Below, piece by piece: positions 35,759-44,524 of a DNA stretch of 64,000 bases (positions are counted from its first letter, which is position 1; every line of letters starts with the position of its first letter). Origin of the DNA: Pseudonocardia kujensis (GTDB taxonomy: Bacteria > Actinomycetota > Actinomycetes > Mycobacteriales > Pseudonocardiaceae); the NCBI RefSeq assembly GCF_021283305.1, contig NZ_JAJSOK010000039.1, positions 1 to 64,000 on the forward strand, read 5' to 3'. The notes below the pieces were generated by a model, which did no database searches, had not been told where the DNA came from, and saw only the letters and a list, made by a program, of their open reading frames with translations. Made by a program: the position numbers and the translations under genes.

Positions 35759-36076
35759 ATGCCTGACCTGCACGTCACGAACCGCGAGGGCGACACGAAG
35801 ACGCTCCCGGGCCGACCGGGGACCTCCACGATGGAGGTGATCCGGGAGGGCGGGATCGACGAGCTCATAGCCCTGTGCGGCGGAGAAATCAGCTGCGCGA
35901 CCTGCCACGTATACGTCGACCCGGTGTTCGCCGACCGGCTGCCGCCCGTGAGCGAGGACGAGGACGCCCTGCTCGACAGCTCGGAGTACCGCGAGCCGAC
36001 CTCGCGCCTGTCCTGCCAGATCCCGTTCAGCGAGGAGCTCGACGGACTGCGCGTCACGATCGCCCCGGAGGACTGA
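35759..36076 (+). CDS. Adrenodoxin-type 2Fe-2S ferredoxin
   Basis: 105 residues. The four cluster ligands are Cys40, Cys46, Cys49 and Cys86, in [16 protein letters not shown] and LSCQIPF, the vertebrate-type spacing (C-x5-C-x2-C, then one far Cys). An acidic stretch ([13 protein letters not shown]) suits docking to a reductase or oxygenase. The stop overlaps the reductase start by one base (TGATG). No P450 gene is visible in the window, so the electrons probably go to the Rieske oxygenase at 42328. Confidence 0.9.
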   Translation: MPDLHVTNREGDTKTLPGRPGTSTMEVIREGGIDELIALCGGEISCATCHVYVDPVFADRLPPVSEDEDALLDSSEYREPTSRLSCQIPFSEELDGLRVTIAPED

Positions 36077-37338
36077 TGTCCGGCACGACCGGGTGGTCGG
36101 GGCGTTATGACGTCGTGGTCGTCGGGGCCGGACACGGTGGTGCCCACGCCGCCGCGGCCCTGCGCCAGCACGGGTTCACCGGATCGATCGCGCTGGTCGG
36201 CGACGAGCCCCGGCTCCCCTACGAACGCCCTCCGCTGTCCAAGGACTATCTCTCCGGCGACACCCCGTTCGAACGCCTGCTCATCCACCCGGAGTCCTAC
36301 TGGCAGGAGCGGGACGTCGATGTCCTCACCGACCGGCGCGTCACCACGGTCGACGCCGACGCCCATCGGATCGGCTGCGACGACGGGACCGCGCTGGAGT
36401 ACGGGCACCTCGTCTGGGCGACCGGCGGGGCCCCGCGCACGCTGAGCTGCCCGGGGCACGAGCTCGACGGGGTACACACGGTGCGCACCGTCGCGGACTC
36501 CGACCGCCTGCGGGCCGAGCTCCCGGCGGTGACCCGGGCCGTCGTCGTGGGCGGCGGATACATCGGGCTGGAGACCGCGGCGGTCCTGCGCGCGGCCGGG
36601 AAGCACGTCACCGTGGTCGAGGCCCAGGATCGCGTGCTCGCCCGCGTCGCTGGCGCTCCGCTGTCGAGGTTCTACGAGGAGCTGCACCGCAGCCAGGGTG
36701 TCGACATCCGGCTCGGCGCGACGGTCGAGCGTCTGGAGGGCGACTCCCAGGTCACCGGCGTCCGGCTCGCCGACGGCGAGCTGGTGCCCTGTGACCTGAT
36801 GATCGTCGGGATCGGCATTGTCCCGGCGGTCGCTGCGCTCCGGGCGGCGGGTGCGGTGGGTAGCGACGGCGTCGAGGTCGACGAGCGGTGCCGGACCAGC
36901 CTGCCGGACGTGTTCGCGATCGGCGACTGCGCGGCCCACCGCAACCGCTACGCCGACGACGCGGTGATCCGCCTCGAGTCGGTACAGAACGCCCACGACC
37001 AAGCCACGGTCGTCGCGCAGGTCCTGACGGGGACCGGGGCACGCTACGACGCCGTGCCGTGGTTCTGGTCCAAGCAGTACGATCTGCGCCTCCAGACCGT
37101 CGGGCTCTCCGCCGGTCACGACGCGACCGTGGTCCGCGGCGAGCCGGCCATGGGCCGATTCTCGGTCGTCTACCTGCGGCAGGGCCGCGTCGTCGCACTG
37201 GACTGCGTCAACGCCGTCAAGGACTACGTGCAGGGCAAGAAACTGGTCGCCAGGCAGATGCGGGTGGACCCCGCCCTCCTCGCCGACGCGACCGTCCCGC
37301 TCAAGGAGCTGGCTGCGGTCACACCGGCGCCGTCCTGA
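36076..37338 (+). CDS. FAD-dependent ferredoxin reductase
   Basis: 420 residues. It begins YDVVVVGAGHGGAHAAAALR with the FAD dinucleotide loop. The second loop, for NAD(P)H, is AVVVGGGYIGLETAAVLRAA. Then DVFAIGDCAAHRN binds FAD, and VPWFWSKQYDLRLQTVGLSA is the typical C-terminal block with the Trp-Phe-Trp-Ser signature of reductases for 2Fe-2S ferredoxins. It overlaps the ferredoxin stop by one base, so the pair is translationally coupled. It carries electrons from NAD(P)H to the ferredoxin, then to the Rieske oxygenase. Confidence 0.92.
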   Translation: MSGTTGWSGRYDVVVVGAGHGGAHAAAALRQHGFTGSIALVGDEPRLPYERPPLSKDYLSGDTPFERLLIHPESYWQERDVDVLTDRRVTTVDADAHRIGCDDGTALEYGHLVWATGGAPRTLSCPGHELDGVHTVRTVADSDRLRAELPAVTRAVVVGGGYIGLETAAVLRAAGKHVTVVEAQDRVLARVAGAPLSRFYEELHRSQGVDIRLGATVERLEGDSQVTGVRLADGELVPCDLMIVGIGIVPAVAALRAAGAVGSDGVEVDERCRTSLPDVFAIGDCAAHRNRYADDAVIRLESVQNAHDQATVVAQVLTGTGARYDAVPWFWSKQYDLRLQTVGLSAGHDATVVRGEPAMGRFSVVYLRQGRVVALDCVNAVKDYVQGKKLVARQMRVDPALLADATVPLKELAAVTPAPS

Positions 37339-37365
37339 GCCAAGCCGCGGAATCTGCGACCGAAC

Positions 37366-37403
37366 GATGAAGGGCCGCCGGAACTCACCGGCGGCCCTTC
37401 ATC
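37366..37403. terminator. Bidirectional terminator between convergent operons
   Basis: GATGAAGGGCCGCCGG and CCGGCGGCCCTTCATC form a perfect 16-bp stem with a 6-base loop. It lies 28 bases after the reductase stop and 9 bases before the stop of the convergent gene at 37412. Confidence 0.9.
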
Positions 37404-37411
37404 GCATGCCC

Positions 37412-38134
37412 TCAGACACCGCCTCCGGAGAAGGCGATGACCTGGCCGCTCATGAAGTCGATCTCCCCCGACGCCAGAAACCCGATGAGCGCGCCGACCT
37501 CGTCGGGCCGCCCGAGGCGCCGCATCGGCACCCGGGCCCGCACCTGCTGCGCCACCGAGGGATCGTCCATCCCTCGGGGGAGGTAGTTGCTGTCGAGGAA
37601 GAACGGGGCGACAGCGTTCACCGCGATCCCGTCCGGCCCCAGCTCTCGCGCGAGCGACCGGACGAGGGCGTGCGCGCCGGCCCGCGCCGCACCGTAGAAG
37701 GCCATGCCCGACGATGCGCCGAGAGGGGCTCCCGACGTCACGAACACGATGCGCCCACTCCCCTGCACCCGCATGACCGGCGCGACGGCCAGGGCGAGCC
37801 TGGCCGGGTGCACGGTGAACACCTCGAGAAGGTCCCGCAGGTCCTCGGGGGTCCGGTCGACGAAGCCACCGGCCTTCATGTCGCCGAAATCGTTGCTGAC
37901 GGCCACGTCGACGCGGCCGTACCGCTCGACCGCGTCAGCCACGAGTTCCTCCGGGCCACCGGCGGCCGAGGCGGTTCGACCGGGGTGTGCGTCCTCGTAC
38001 GCCGCACGCGCAGCGGCATCCGTGAAGTCTTCGCCGTGGCAGAGGACCACGAGGCCTCTCGCTGCGAGCGCCGCCGCGACCGGGGGCCCAGCGTAGTCCG
38101 ACGCGTTGGTGAGGATCGCGACCTGCGGGTTCAT
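37412..38134 (-). CDS. Probable halohydrin dehalogenase (HheA-like SDR relative)
   Basis: 240 residues. It has the SDR fold but not the SDR active site. The cofactor loop TGxxxGxG is replaced by T9-N-A-S-D-Y14-A-G16, that is T-X4-Y-X-G, and the catalytic Lys is Arg: Ser134-X12-Tyr147-X3-Arg151. These two motifs are the published signatures of halohydrin dehalogenases, which lost the dinucleotide and use the site for halide. Other segments fit that group: VVLCHGEDFTDAAARAAYED, VAVSNDF, APFFLDSNYLP, and FLASGEIDFMSGQVIAFSGG. It would convert a vicinal haloalcohol to an epoxide and halide (or the reverse with azide, cyanide or nitrite). It is last in the leftward operon from operator D. An epoxide hydrolase is in the same island. 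An atypical SDR reductase is the main alternative and is unlikely with Arg151. Confidence 0.82.
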   Translation of the reverse strand: MNPQVAILTNASDYAGPPVAAALAARGLVVLCHGEDFTDAAARAAYEDAHPGRTASAAGGPEELVADAVERYGRVDVAVSNDFGDMKAGGFVDRTPEDLRDLLEVFTVHPARLALAVAPVMRVQGSGRIVFVTSGAPLGASSGMAFYGAARAGAHALVRSLARELGPDGIAVNAVAPFFLDSNYLPRGMDDPSVAQQVRARVPMRRLGRPDEVGALIGFLASGEIDFMSGQVIAFSGGGV

Positions 38135-38148
38135 CCGGGTTGAGCGTC

Positions 38149-39483
38149 TCACACGGACCGGGGAATGGAGATGATGGCGGCCAGCCCGATGACCGAGCCC
38201 GCGATGACCCAGTAGGCCGGGGCGAGCGTGGAACCCGTCCAGGCGATGAGCTGGGCGGCGATGAACGGCCCGAAACCGCCCGCGACCGTCACGCCGACGT
38301 TGTAGCCCAGGGCCATCCCGCTCGTCCGGACGTTCGTCGGGAAGAGCCGGGCGAAGATCGCCCACGCCGGACCGGTCTGCGCCCCCGCGATCTGCATGAA
38401 CACGGTGTGCAGGATCGCCACCACCACAATGCTGTCCGTGCAGGCCAGGCCGAGGAACAGCGGGTAGGCCAGCACCACGTAGGCGATCGTCGAGGCAAGC
38501 AGCAGGCGGCGCCCGCCGATCCGGTCGGCCAGGATGGCCCACAGCGGGATCGTCAGCGCCTCCAGGCCGATCGCGATGGCCGTAACCCAGTAGACCTGGC
38601 TCTTGGGGAAACCCCGCTCGCCGATCAGGAACACGGTGATGTAGATCAGCCCCAGGTAGCCCGGGGCGGAGAGCCCGATCTGGATGCCGATGACCCGCAA
38701 CAGCGACTTCGGGTACTTCAGGAGCACATCGCGGAACGGCCGCTCGCTGAGCCGCTGCTTCGCCTTCTCCCGGACGAACTCCGGCGAGTCGTCCATCGCG
38801 CGGCGCAGCCACAGGCAGGCCAGGGCGAGGGGCAGGCAGAGCAGGAACGGGATCCGCCAGCCCCATGCACCCATGCTCTCGGCGGAGACGAAGAGGCTCA
38901 GCACCCCGGTCACGACGGCCGACAACACGTAGCCCCAGCTGCCGCCGCTGCCGACGAAGGAGCTGAAGAAGGTGCTGCGCGCCGTAGGAGAGGATTCGAC
39001 CGCGTAGGCCGTGGCCCCCATCGCCTCGCCGGCCGCGGACAGTCCCTGGACGAACCGGACGAGGATGAGCAGCACGGGTGCGGCGATGCCGATGGTCGCG
39101 TAGCCGGGTAGCACTCCGATCGCGGCGGAGGCCAGGCCCATCACGAGGATCGTGAGGAGCAGGGTCCGGCGCCGGCCGTGCCGGTCGGCGAAGCGCCCGA
39201 TCAGGATTCCGCCCAGCGGACGTGCCACGTTGGACACCCCGAGCGCCCCCAGGGCCGCAATCGTCGAGACCGCCGGATCCGCGGACGGGAAGAACAGGGG
39301 TGCGAGGAAGACGGCGAGCAGGCCGTACAGGCTGAACTCGTAGTACTCGATGACCGTGCCGAGCCCGCCGGTCAGCGCGGCGCGCCGGCCTCCGCTCGAG
39401 GTGGCGGTCGGCAGCTGCTCGACCGGCGTGGCGTCGTGGCCGTCCCGGCCCGCGGAGGCCACCGGATCAGAAGATGTCGTCAT
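38149..39483 (-). CDS. MFS transporter, metabolite:H+ symporter type
   Basis: 444 residues from the ATG at 39481-39483. Twelve membrane helices; the MFS signature G-R-x-x-D-R-x-G-R-R lies in LIGRFADRHGRRRTLLL after helix 2, with TVIEYYEFSLYGLLAVFLAP as helix 1 (the E-x-Y-D/E-F pattern of the metabolite:H+ symporter group, such as ShiA or ProP). A second signature copy is LADRIGGRRLLLAS. A 35-residue soluble leader precedes helix 1. In this operon it is the likely importer of the growth substrate, perhaps an organic acid. Confidence 0.88.
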   Translation of the reverse strand: MTTSSDPVASAGRDGHDATPVEQLPTATSSGGRRAALTGGLGTVIEYYEFSLYGLLAVFLAPLFFPSADPAVSTIAALGALGVSNVARPLGGILIGRFADRHGRRRTLLLTILVMGLASAAIGVLPGYATIGIAAPVLLILVRFVQGLSAAGEAMGATAYAVESSPTARSTFFSSFVGSGGSWGYVLSAVVTGVLSLFVSAESMGAWGWRIPFLLCLPLALACLWLRRAMDDSPEFVREKAKQRLSERPFRDVLLKYPKSLLRVIGIQIGLSAPGYLGLIYITVFLIGERGFPKSQVYWVTAIAIGLEALTIPLWAILADRIGGRRLLLASTIAYVVLAYPLFLGLACTDSIVVVAILHTVFMQIAGAQTGPAWAIFARLFPTNVRTSGMALGYNVGVTVAGGFGPFIAAQLIAWTGSTLAPAYWVIAGSVIGLAAIISIPRSV

Positions 39484-39547
39484 GTCCCATGCCTCGAAGA
39501 TCAGCGTTGATTCGGGGTCGATTCGGGTTCGGGGTGGAGCGGGCGGA

Positions 39548-41125
39548 TCAGCGCAGCGGTGGGCCCAGCGACGCCGGCGCGGAGTACTCCTCCACGAGGT
39601 GTCGCTTGAGGACCTTCCCGGACATGTTGCGCGGCAACGGGGAGCGCCGGAGCACGACGTACCGCGGGAGCTTGTAGTCCGCGAGGCGGGTCTTGCAATA
39701 GCTGCGGACGGCGGCAGGCTCAAGCTTGGCGTCGGCTGCGGGATGGATGATCGCGGCGGCGGTCTCCCCCCACTTCTCGTCGCCGACACCGATCACCGCG
39801 CACTCGGCGACGCCCGGGATCTGCTCGAGCACGCCCTCGATCTCCGCGGGGTACACGTTGATGCCGCCAGAGATGAACATGTCCTTGCTGCGTCCGACGA
39901 TGTAGAGGAAACCGTCGTCGTCGAGCCGGCCGAGGTCTCCGGTCCGCAGCCAGCCGTCGACGATCGTGGCCGCCGTGGCCGCCGGGTCCTCCCAGTAGCC
40001 GAGCATGACCTCGGGCCCCTTGATCACGACCTCGCCGACCTCGCCGACCGGCAGCTCGATGAGCTCGTCGGATGTGTGGTCGACGACCCGGATCCGGTTG
40101 TGGATGCCGGCTCGGCCGACCGAGCCGGGCCGGCGCCGGGAGTCCTCGAGGCTCTGCCACGTGGTGGAGCTGGCCCCCTCGGTCAGGCCGTACGCGTTGC
40201 GCACGGGCAGACCGGCGTCCCACATGCTCTGCAGGAAAGCCTCGCTGACCGCTGCGCCCCCGGTCAGGCAGGTGCGCAGCGAGGACAGGTCGAAGCGGGC
40301 GAACTCGGGATCGCGGCGCATGCCATCCCAGATGACCGGGACCGCCGTGAAGTGCGTGATCCGGTGGCGCTCGACGGCCTCCAGGGACCGGCGCGCGTCG
40401 CTGACCGTGTCCAGCACGGTGACCCCGCCGCCGGCGTAGGTCACCGCCCACAGCATCACCAGTGTGCCGGTGAACGCGAGCGGCGCCGGCAGGTACAGCC
40501 GGTCGTCCCGCTTCAGGTCGTCGGCGAGGGTGCGGAAGTGGGCGGTGGCGAGCACGTTGCCGTGGGTCAGCATTGCCCCCTTCGGCCGGCCCGTCGTGCC
40601 GCTCGTGTAGCAGATGAACGCCACGTCGTCGGACTCCACCGAGACGTCGACGTCGGCGGCGTCGGTGGCGTCGGTGGTATCCGCGGCGTATAGCGACTCC
40701 AGGACCTCGCCGAATCCCGGCTCGAAGCCCACTCTCACGACGTCGCCCGCGCCGTCCAGGTACTCGAGGGCCTGCGCCGCGGCCTCGGCGTACGTCCCGT
40801 GCGCGATCAGCAGGCGGCAGCCAGAGTGCCGGACGATGTAGCTCAGCTCGCCGGCCGTCAGCCTGTGGTTGAGCGGGACGGTGATCGCGCCAAGCTTGAA
40901 GCCGGCGATCACGATCTCGAGGTACTCGCGGCAGTTGGGGGCGATCAGCCCGACGCGGTCGCCCTTGCCGACCCCGCGCTCCCGCAGGCCGGCCGCCAGG
41001 CGGTTCGTCCGTTCGTCCAGTTCGGCCCAGGTCGTGACGGCGTCGCCGTCGATGATCGCCTCGCGTCCGGGGGCCGCCCGCGCCCAGAAGCGCACGAAGT
41101 CACCGAGACCCTCACGACTCGTCAT
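39548..41125 (-). CDS. Acyl-CoA ligase (AMP-forming)
   Basis: 525 residues. The P-loop-like A3 motif is ICYTSGTTGRPKGAMLTHGN. A5 reads NAYGLTEGASST, A7 WLRTGDLGRLDDDGFLYIVG, A8 RSKDMFISGGINVYPAEIEG and A10 PLPRNMSGKVLKRHLVEEY with the catalytic Lys. The signature set is complete. The N-terminus has the usual FVRFWARAAPGREAIIDGDA. It would load the carboxylic acid intermediate with CoA using ATP, starting beta-oxidation. It lies 12 bases upstream of nothing unusual: its start is close behind the ACAD gene, and the MFS gene follows after 64 bases. Confidence 0.92.
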   Translation of the reverse strand: MTSREGLGDFVRFWARAAPGREAIIDGDAVTTWAELDERTNRLAAGLRERGVGKGDRVGLIAPNCREYLEIVIAGFKLGAITVPLNHRLTAGELSYIVRHSGCRLLIAHGTYAEAAAQALEYLDGAGDVVRVGFEPGFGEVLESLYAADTTDATDAADVDVSVESDDVAFICYTSGTTGRPKGAMLTHGNVLATAHFRTLADDLKRDDRLYLPAPLAFTGTLVMLWAVTYAGGGVTVLDTVSDARRSLEAVERHRITHFTAVPVIWDGMRRDPEFARFDLSSLRTCLTGGAAVSEAFLQSMWDAGLPVRNAYGLTEGASSTTWQSLEDSRRRPGSVGRAGIHNRIRVVDHTSDELIELPVGEVGEVVIKGPEVMLGYWEDPAATAATIVDGWLRTGDLGRLDDDGFLYIVGRSKDMFISGGINVYPAEIEGVLEQIPGVAECAVIGVGDEKWGETAAAIIHPAADAKLEPAAVRSYCKTRLADYKLPRYVVLRRSPLPRNMSGKVLKRHLVEEYSAPASLGPPLR

Positions 41126-41137
41126 TCATCCAGCCCC

Positions 41138-42331
41138 TCATGCGACGAACGGCCGCGGCAGCGTCGCCGCGTCGTCCTTGAGCAGCTCCCGGGCCACGAA
41201 GGCCCGGTGCACCTCGTTGGCTCCTTCGGTGATCCGGAACAGGCGCACGGTACGCATCATCCGCTCGATCGGGTACCTGTTCGTGTAGCCGATGCCACCC
41301 AGGATCTGCAGGGCCCGGTCCAGGATGTCCCAGGCCATCTCGGTGCCCATGATCTTGACCATCGCCGACTCGGTGCGGCACCGCTCGCCGGCGTCGAGCT
41401 TGCGGGCCGTGTCGTGGGTGAGCGCCCGGACAGAGGTGATCTGCATCGCGGAGTCGGCCAGCATGAACTGGATGGCCTGCCTGGCGGCGAGCGGCTCCCC
41501 GAAGGTGTGCCTCTCGTTCGCGTACGCCGCGGCGATCTCCAGGGCGCGCGCGGCCGGTCCCAGCATGCCGGCGCCGTAATACAGCGTCCGGATCCGGCCG
41601 AACCACTGCTGCCCGAGGGCGAAACCCTGGCCGACCTCGCCGAGCACGTCGGCGTCCGGGACGAAGCAGTCCGTCAGCCTGATCCACGTCGCGATCTTGC
41701 CGGACATCGTCCCGGTCTCGCCGTCGACGGCGACACCCGGGTTGTCGGCGCTCACGATGAAGGCGGTGATCCCCCCACGCTGCCGCTTCTCGGGGTCCGT
41801 CACCGCGAAGACGACGCCGAAGCGGGCGAGGAAGTACTCGCTCATCATCCCCTTCACGCCGTTGAGCACCCAGCCGCCGTCGGTACGGGCCGCCGTCGTC
41901 GTCATCATGCCGCCGGGATCGGACCCCGCTCCCGGCTCGCTCATCGCGATGAAGTAGCCGCAGCCCTCCTCGGCGACGGGACGAACGTACAGCTCGTGCT
42001 GCCGCTCCGTCCCGTGGGAGACGATGATCGCCGGCGGGTTCCCGCCGAAGATGCCGGCGCCGTAGTACCCACCGCTCACCCCGCTGACGGTCGTCCGCAT
42101 GATCTCCTCGAGGAGCACAGCGTTCTCCAGGACCCCGAGCCCCTGGCCACCGAACTCGACCGGCGCCGACAGGCCCCAGAACCCGCCCGACCGTGCCTCC
42201 GCCTGCAGTTCCTTGAGCAGCGGCTCGCCAGGCAAGCCCTCGACGGGCAGGTCGGGTTCGAGCGGGACGAGACGCCGCTCGACGAAGTCGCGCAGCGCGG
42301 CCCGCCGCTCCTCGAGCTCTCCGGGGTTCAC
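41138..42331 (-). CDS. Acyl-CoA dehydrogenase
   Basis: 397 residues from a GTG (42329-42331) whose last two bases begin the stop of the Rieske gene (GTGA). The signature regions are present: AMSEPGAGSDPGGMMTT (FAD binding), LNGVKGMMSEYFLARFGVVF, FGEPLAARQAIQFMLADSAM and MAWDILDRALQILGGIGYTN, then RITEGANEVHRAFVARELL. The acid in RITEGA at about residue 373 suggests the common catalytic Glu position. It would make a trans-2-enoyl-CoA and pass electrons to ETF. It stands between the Rieske and ligase genes. Confidence 0.9.
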   Translation of the reverse strand: MNPGELEERRAALRDFVERRLVPLEPDLPVEGLPGEPLLKELQAEARSGGFWGLSAPVEFGGQGLGVLENAVLLEEIMRTTVSGVSGGYYGAGIFGGNPPAIIVSHGTERQHELYVRPVAEEGCGYFIAMSEPGAGSDPGGMMTTTAARTDGGWVLNGVKGMMSEYFLARFGVVFAVTDPEKRQRGGITAFIVSADNPGVAVDGETGTMSGKIATWIRLTDCFVPDADVLGEVGQGFALGQQWFGRIRTLYYGAGMLGPAARALEIAAAYANERHTFGEPLAARQAIQFMLADSAMQITSVRALTHDTARKLDAGERCRTESAMVKIMGTEMAWDILDRALQILGGIGYTNRYPIERMMRTVRLFRITEGANEVHRAFVARELLKDDAATLPRPFVA

Positions 42332-43350
42332 GATCCGACCTCGCTTTCCGTCCGCGCCCCGCCGACCGGCCGCGCGGCGTAGAACTGCCTCTTCCACTTG
42401 GTGAACGTGCGGAACGGCGCGACCTCCTCGGCCACTAGGTGCGCCTGCGAGTCGGGCCGACGGTGCGTCCAGATGACCATGTCGTTCTCGACCTGCCGGC
42501 ACGCCATCTTGAACCGGGCGAGCTGCTCGCCGGACGGCTCCGCGGAGCCGGAGGTGCTGCGCGGCAGCACCATCGTCATCATCACCTCGCAGCGGGTGTC
42601 GTCGACAGGGGTCTGCGCCTGGATCAGCGACGCGCCGTCGGAGAACCGGGCGAGGATCAGCCCCAACCCCCAGTTGGTCACCTCGGTGACCGCGTCCACG
42701 ATCTCGCCGCCGCCGTCCGGGCCATAGATCTTCATCGGCATCGAGAAGCGCACGTGGAAGCGGTGGTCCACCGGGTCCAGCTGCAGGATCGAGCCGATCT
42801 CCGGCGTCTCGTGGACGAACTTGAAGTGGCTCATGTCCACGGTGTTCTCGGTGACGAAGTCGATGTGCATCGTGCGGTCCGCGTAGCGGCGCGAGGTCTC
42901 CGGCCCGACGGGGCAGAAATCCGGCTCCCCCATCCCCGGCAGCTCCGCCGCTCCCGGCGGGTCGAACGTGGGTTCCCCGCCATCGGGGCTGTACCAGGCC
43001 AGCAGCACGGAGCTGCCGAGCTCGACGACCGGCCAGGCCCGCAGCCCGGCCGCGCGGCTGACCCGGGGGCTGTACGGGATATGAACGTTGCGGCCCGAGC
43101 GGTCGAACCGCCAGCCGTGGTAGGGGCAGGCCAGCGTCTCCCCGATCGTGCTGCCGCCGTGTCCGATGTGTGCGTTCATGTGCGGGCAGAAGGCGTCGAA
43201 CAGGCCGACGTCTCCCGACTCGTACCGGCACAGCACCAGGTCCTCGCCGAAGAAACGCAGCGGCCTGGTCTCGCCGCGGGCGAGCTCGTGGGACCACCCG
43301 ACCTGGAACCAGCCGGCGGGGTGGATACGTGCGGGCTCTCGACGTTCCAT
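42328..43350 (-). CDS. KshA-like Rieske non-haem iron oxygenase
   Basis: 340 residues. The Rieske cluster ligands are in FDAFCPHMNAHIGHGG (Cys55-x-His57) and TLACPYHGWRFDRSG (Cys-x-x-His). The mononuclear iron site is in ENTVDMSHFKFVHETPE, with His residues spaced as in N-x-V-D-x-x-H-x-x-x-x-H. The size and the IPYSPRVSRAAGLRAWPVVE segment fit the group that includes 3-ketosteroid 9-alpha-hydroxylase KshA and related single-component-alpha oxygenases. It needs a ferredoxin and reductase, both encoded at 35759-37338. It is first in the leftward operon from operator D, a likely initial oxidation of the ring. Confidence 0.9.
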   Translation of the reverse strand: MERREPARIHPAGWFQVGWSHELARGETRPLRFFGEDLVLCRYESGDVGLFDAFCPHMNAHIGHGGSTIGETLACPYHGWRFDRSGRNVHIPYSPRVSRAAGLRAWPVVELGSSVLLAWYSPDGGEPTFDPPGAAELPGMGEPDFCPVGPETSRRYADRTMHIDFVTENTVDMSHFKFVHETPEIGSILQLDPVDHRFHVRFSMPMKIYGPDGGGEIVDAVTEVTNWGLGLILARFSDGASLIQAQTPVDDTRCEVMMTMVLPRSTSGSAEPSGEQLARFKMACRQVENDMVIWTHRRPDSQAHLVAEEVAPFRTFTKWKRQFYAARPVGGARTESEVGS

Positions 43351-43450
43351 CGTCTCCCCCTCTCTCTGGAGTAGCTCGTCGCTCCGCCGGCCCGCGTGGT
43401 CTCGGGTCCGTGAGCCTCGCGACGTTCCGGGGCAGCGTCCGAGCGACTAT

Positions 43451-43470
43451 AATCCAACAGTGATTGGAAA
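43451..43470. promoter_or_regulatory. Operator site D of the shared 20-bp palindrome
   Basis: Plus strand AATCC-AACAGTGATT-GGAAA, between the divergent starts at 43350 and 43499. It overlaps a TATAAT -10-like box at 43448-43453 for the rightward gene, so bound repressor would block polymerase. It serves the oxygenase-ligase-dehalogenase operon and the phosphotransferase-thiolase operon. Confidence 0.75.
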
Positions 43471-43498
43471 GCCATGGTCGGCAGACAAGGAGCTCCGG

Positions 43499-44497
43499 AT
43501 GCATTCCGTTCCCACCGAGGTGAGCGCGCCACCGGCCCTCGATCCGTCCGCCCTGGCCGTCTGGCTCCGGGCCCAGGACCTCGACGTGCGCGGCACGCTC
43601 CGCCTCATACGCCTCGGGGACGGGCGGTCCAACCTCACGTACACGGTCGAGGACGAGGCGGGGCAGCGCTGGGTAGCCCGCCGGCCCCCGCTCGGCGAGC
43701 TGCTCGCCTCGGCACACGACGTGGCCCGCGAGGGGTATGTGCTCGCCGCCCTGCAGCCGACCGCCGTTCCGGTCCCAGAGATCCTCGGGCTCTGCGAGGA
43801 CGAGCGGGTCGCGAGCGCGCCGGTCCTGGTCATGACGATGGTGGACGGCGCCACCGTGCAGGAGCCCTCCGACCGGGCCGACCTCGACGCGTCGATCCGC
43901 CATGAGATCGGACGATCGGCCGCGGCCGGACTGGCGGCGGTGCACGATGTCGACGTCGCCGCGGTCGAGCTGGACGGGCTGTCCAGCCACGCCCCCTACG
44001 CCCCACGCCAGCTCCGCCGGTGGTCACGGCAGTGGGAGCAGAGCCGGCTGCGAGCCCTGCCGGCACTGGAACGGCTGACCGGATGGCTGCAGGGGAACCT
44101 GCCCGTCCAGCGGGAGACGAGGCTCCTCCACGGCGACTACCACCTCGGCAACCTGCTGGTCGACCGGTCAAGCGGGCGGCTGACCGCGGTGCTCGACTGG
44201 GAGCTGTCCACCCTCGGCGACCCGCTCGCGGACGTCGGCTCCATGCTCGGCTACTGGCCCGAACCGGACGCGAGCGACGCCGTCCTGCCGGACCGTCGCA
44301 CAATGGCCGAGCTGTACGCCCGCGCGTCCGGGCACGATCTCGCCGACCTGACCTACTGGTACGTCCTCGGCCTCTGGAAGATCGCGATCATCGCCGAAGG
44401 CATCCGGCGGAGGGCGGGCGCGGCCTCGCCCCTGACCGCGGAGTTCGTCGAGACCACGGTCGAGCGGGCTCACGCCGCGATCTCGACCGGCATCTGA
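43499..44497 (+). CDS. Phosphotransferase-family protein (ACAD10/11 N-domain-like)
   Basis: 332 residues from the ATG at 43499, with AAGGAG upstream. The kinase-like motifs are ETRLLHGDYHLGNLLVDRSS (catalytic HGDxHxxN) and TAVLDWELSTLGDPLADVGS (DWExxxxGDP), which mark the group close to the kinase domain of ACAD10/ACAD11. In those enzymes a 4-hydroxyacyl-CoA is phosphorylated before elimination. Here the domain stands free, beside a thiolase and across from an acyl-CoA dehydrogenase, so it may phosphorylate a hydroxyacyl-CoA of the pathway. The substrate assignment is inference; the family call is firm. Confidence 0.82.
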   Translation: MHSVPTEVSAPPALDPSALAVWLRAQDLDVRGTLRLIRLGDGRSNLTYTVEDEAGQRWVARRPPLGELLASAHDVAREGYVLAALQPTAVPVPEILGLCEDERVASAPVLVMTMVDGATVQEPSDRADLDASIRHEIGRSAAAGLAAVHDVDVAAVELDGLSSHAPYAPRQLRRWSRQWEQSRLRALPALERLTGWLQGNLPVQRETRLLHGDYHLGNLLVDRSSGRLTAVLDWELSTLGDPLADVGSMLGYWPEPDASDAVLPDRRTMAELYARASGHDLADLTYWYVLGLWKIAIIAEGIRRRAGAASPLTAEFVETTVERAHAAISTGI

Positions 44498-44524
44498 GCA
44501 CACCCCCAACCTGAGGAGACAAGC

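Noticed and set aside
35759-36076. Ferredoxin partner of a cytochrome P450
   Set aside because: No P450 (no heme-Cys motif FxxGxHxCxG) was found in the window; the Rieske oxygenase in the same regulon is the better partner.
37412-38134. Ordinary NAD(P)-dependent SDR reductase
   Set aside because: No TGxxxGxG loop, and the catalytic Lys is Arg; the two signature motifs point to halohydrin dehalogenase instead.
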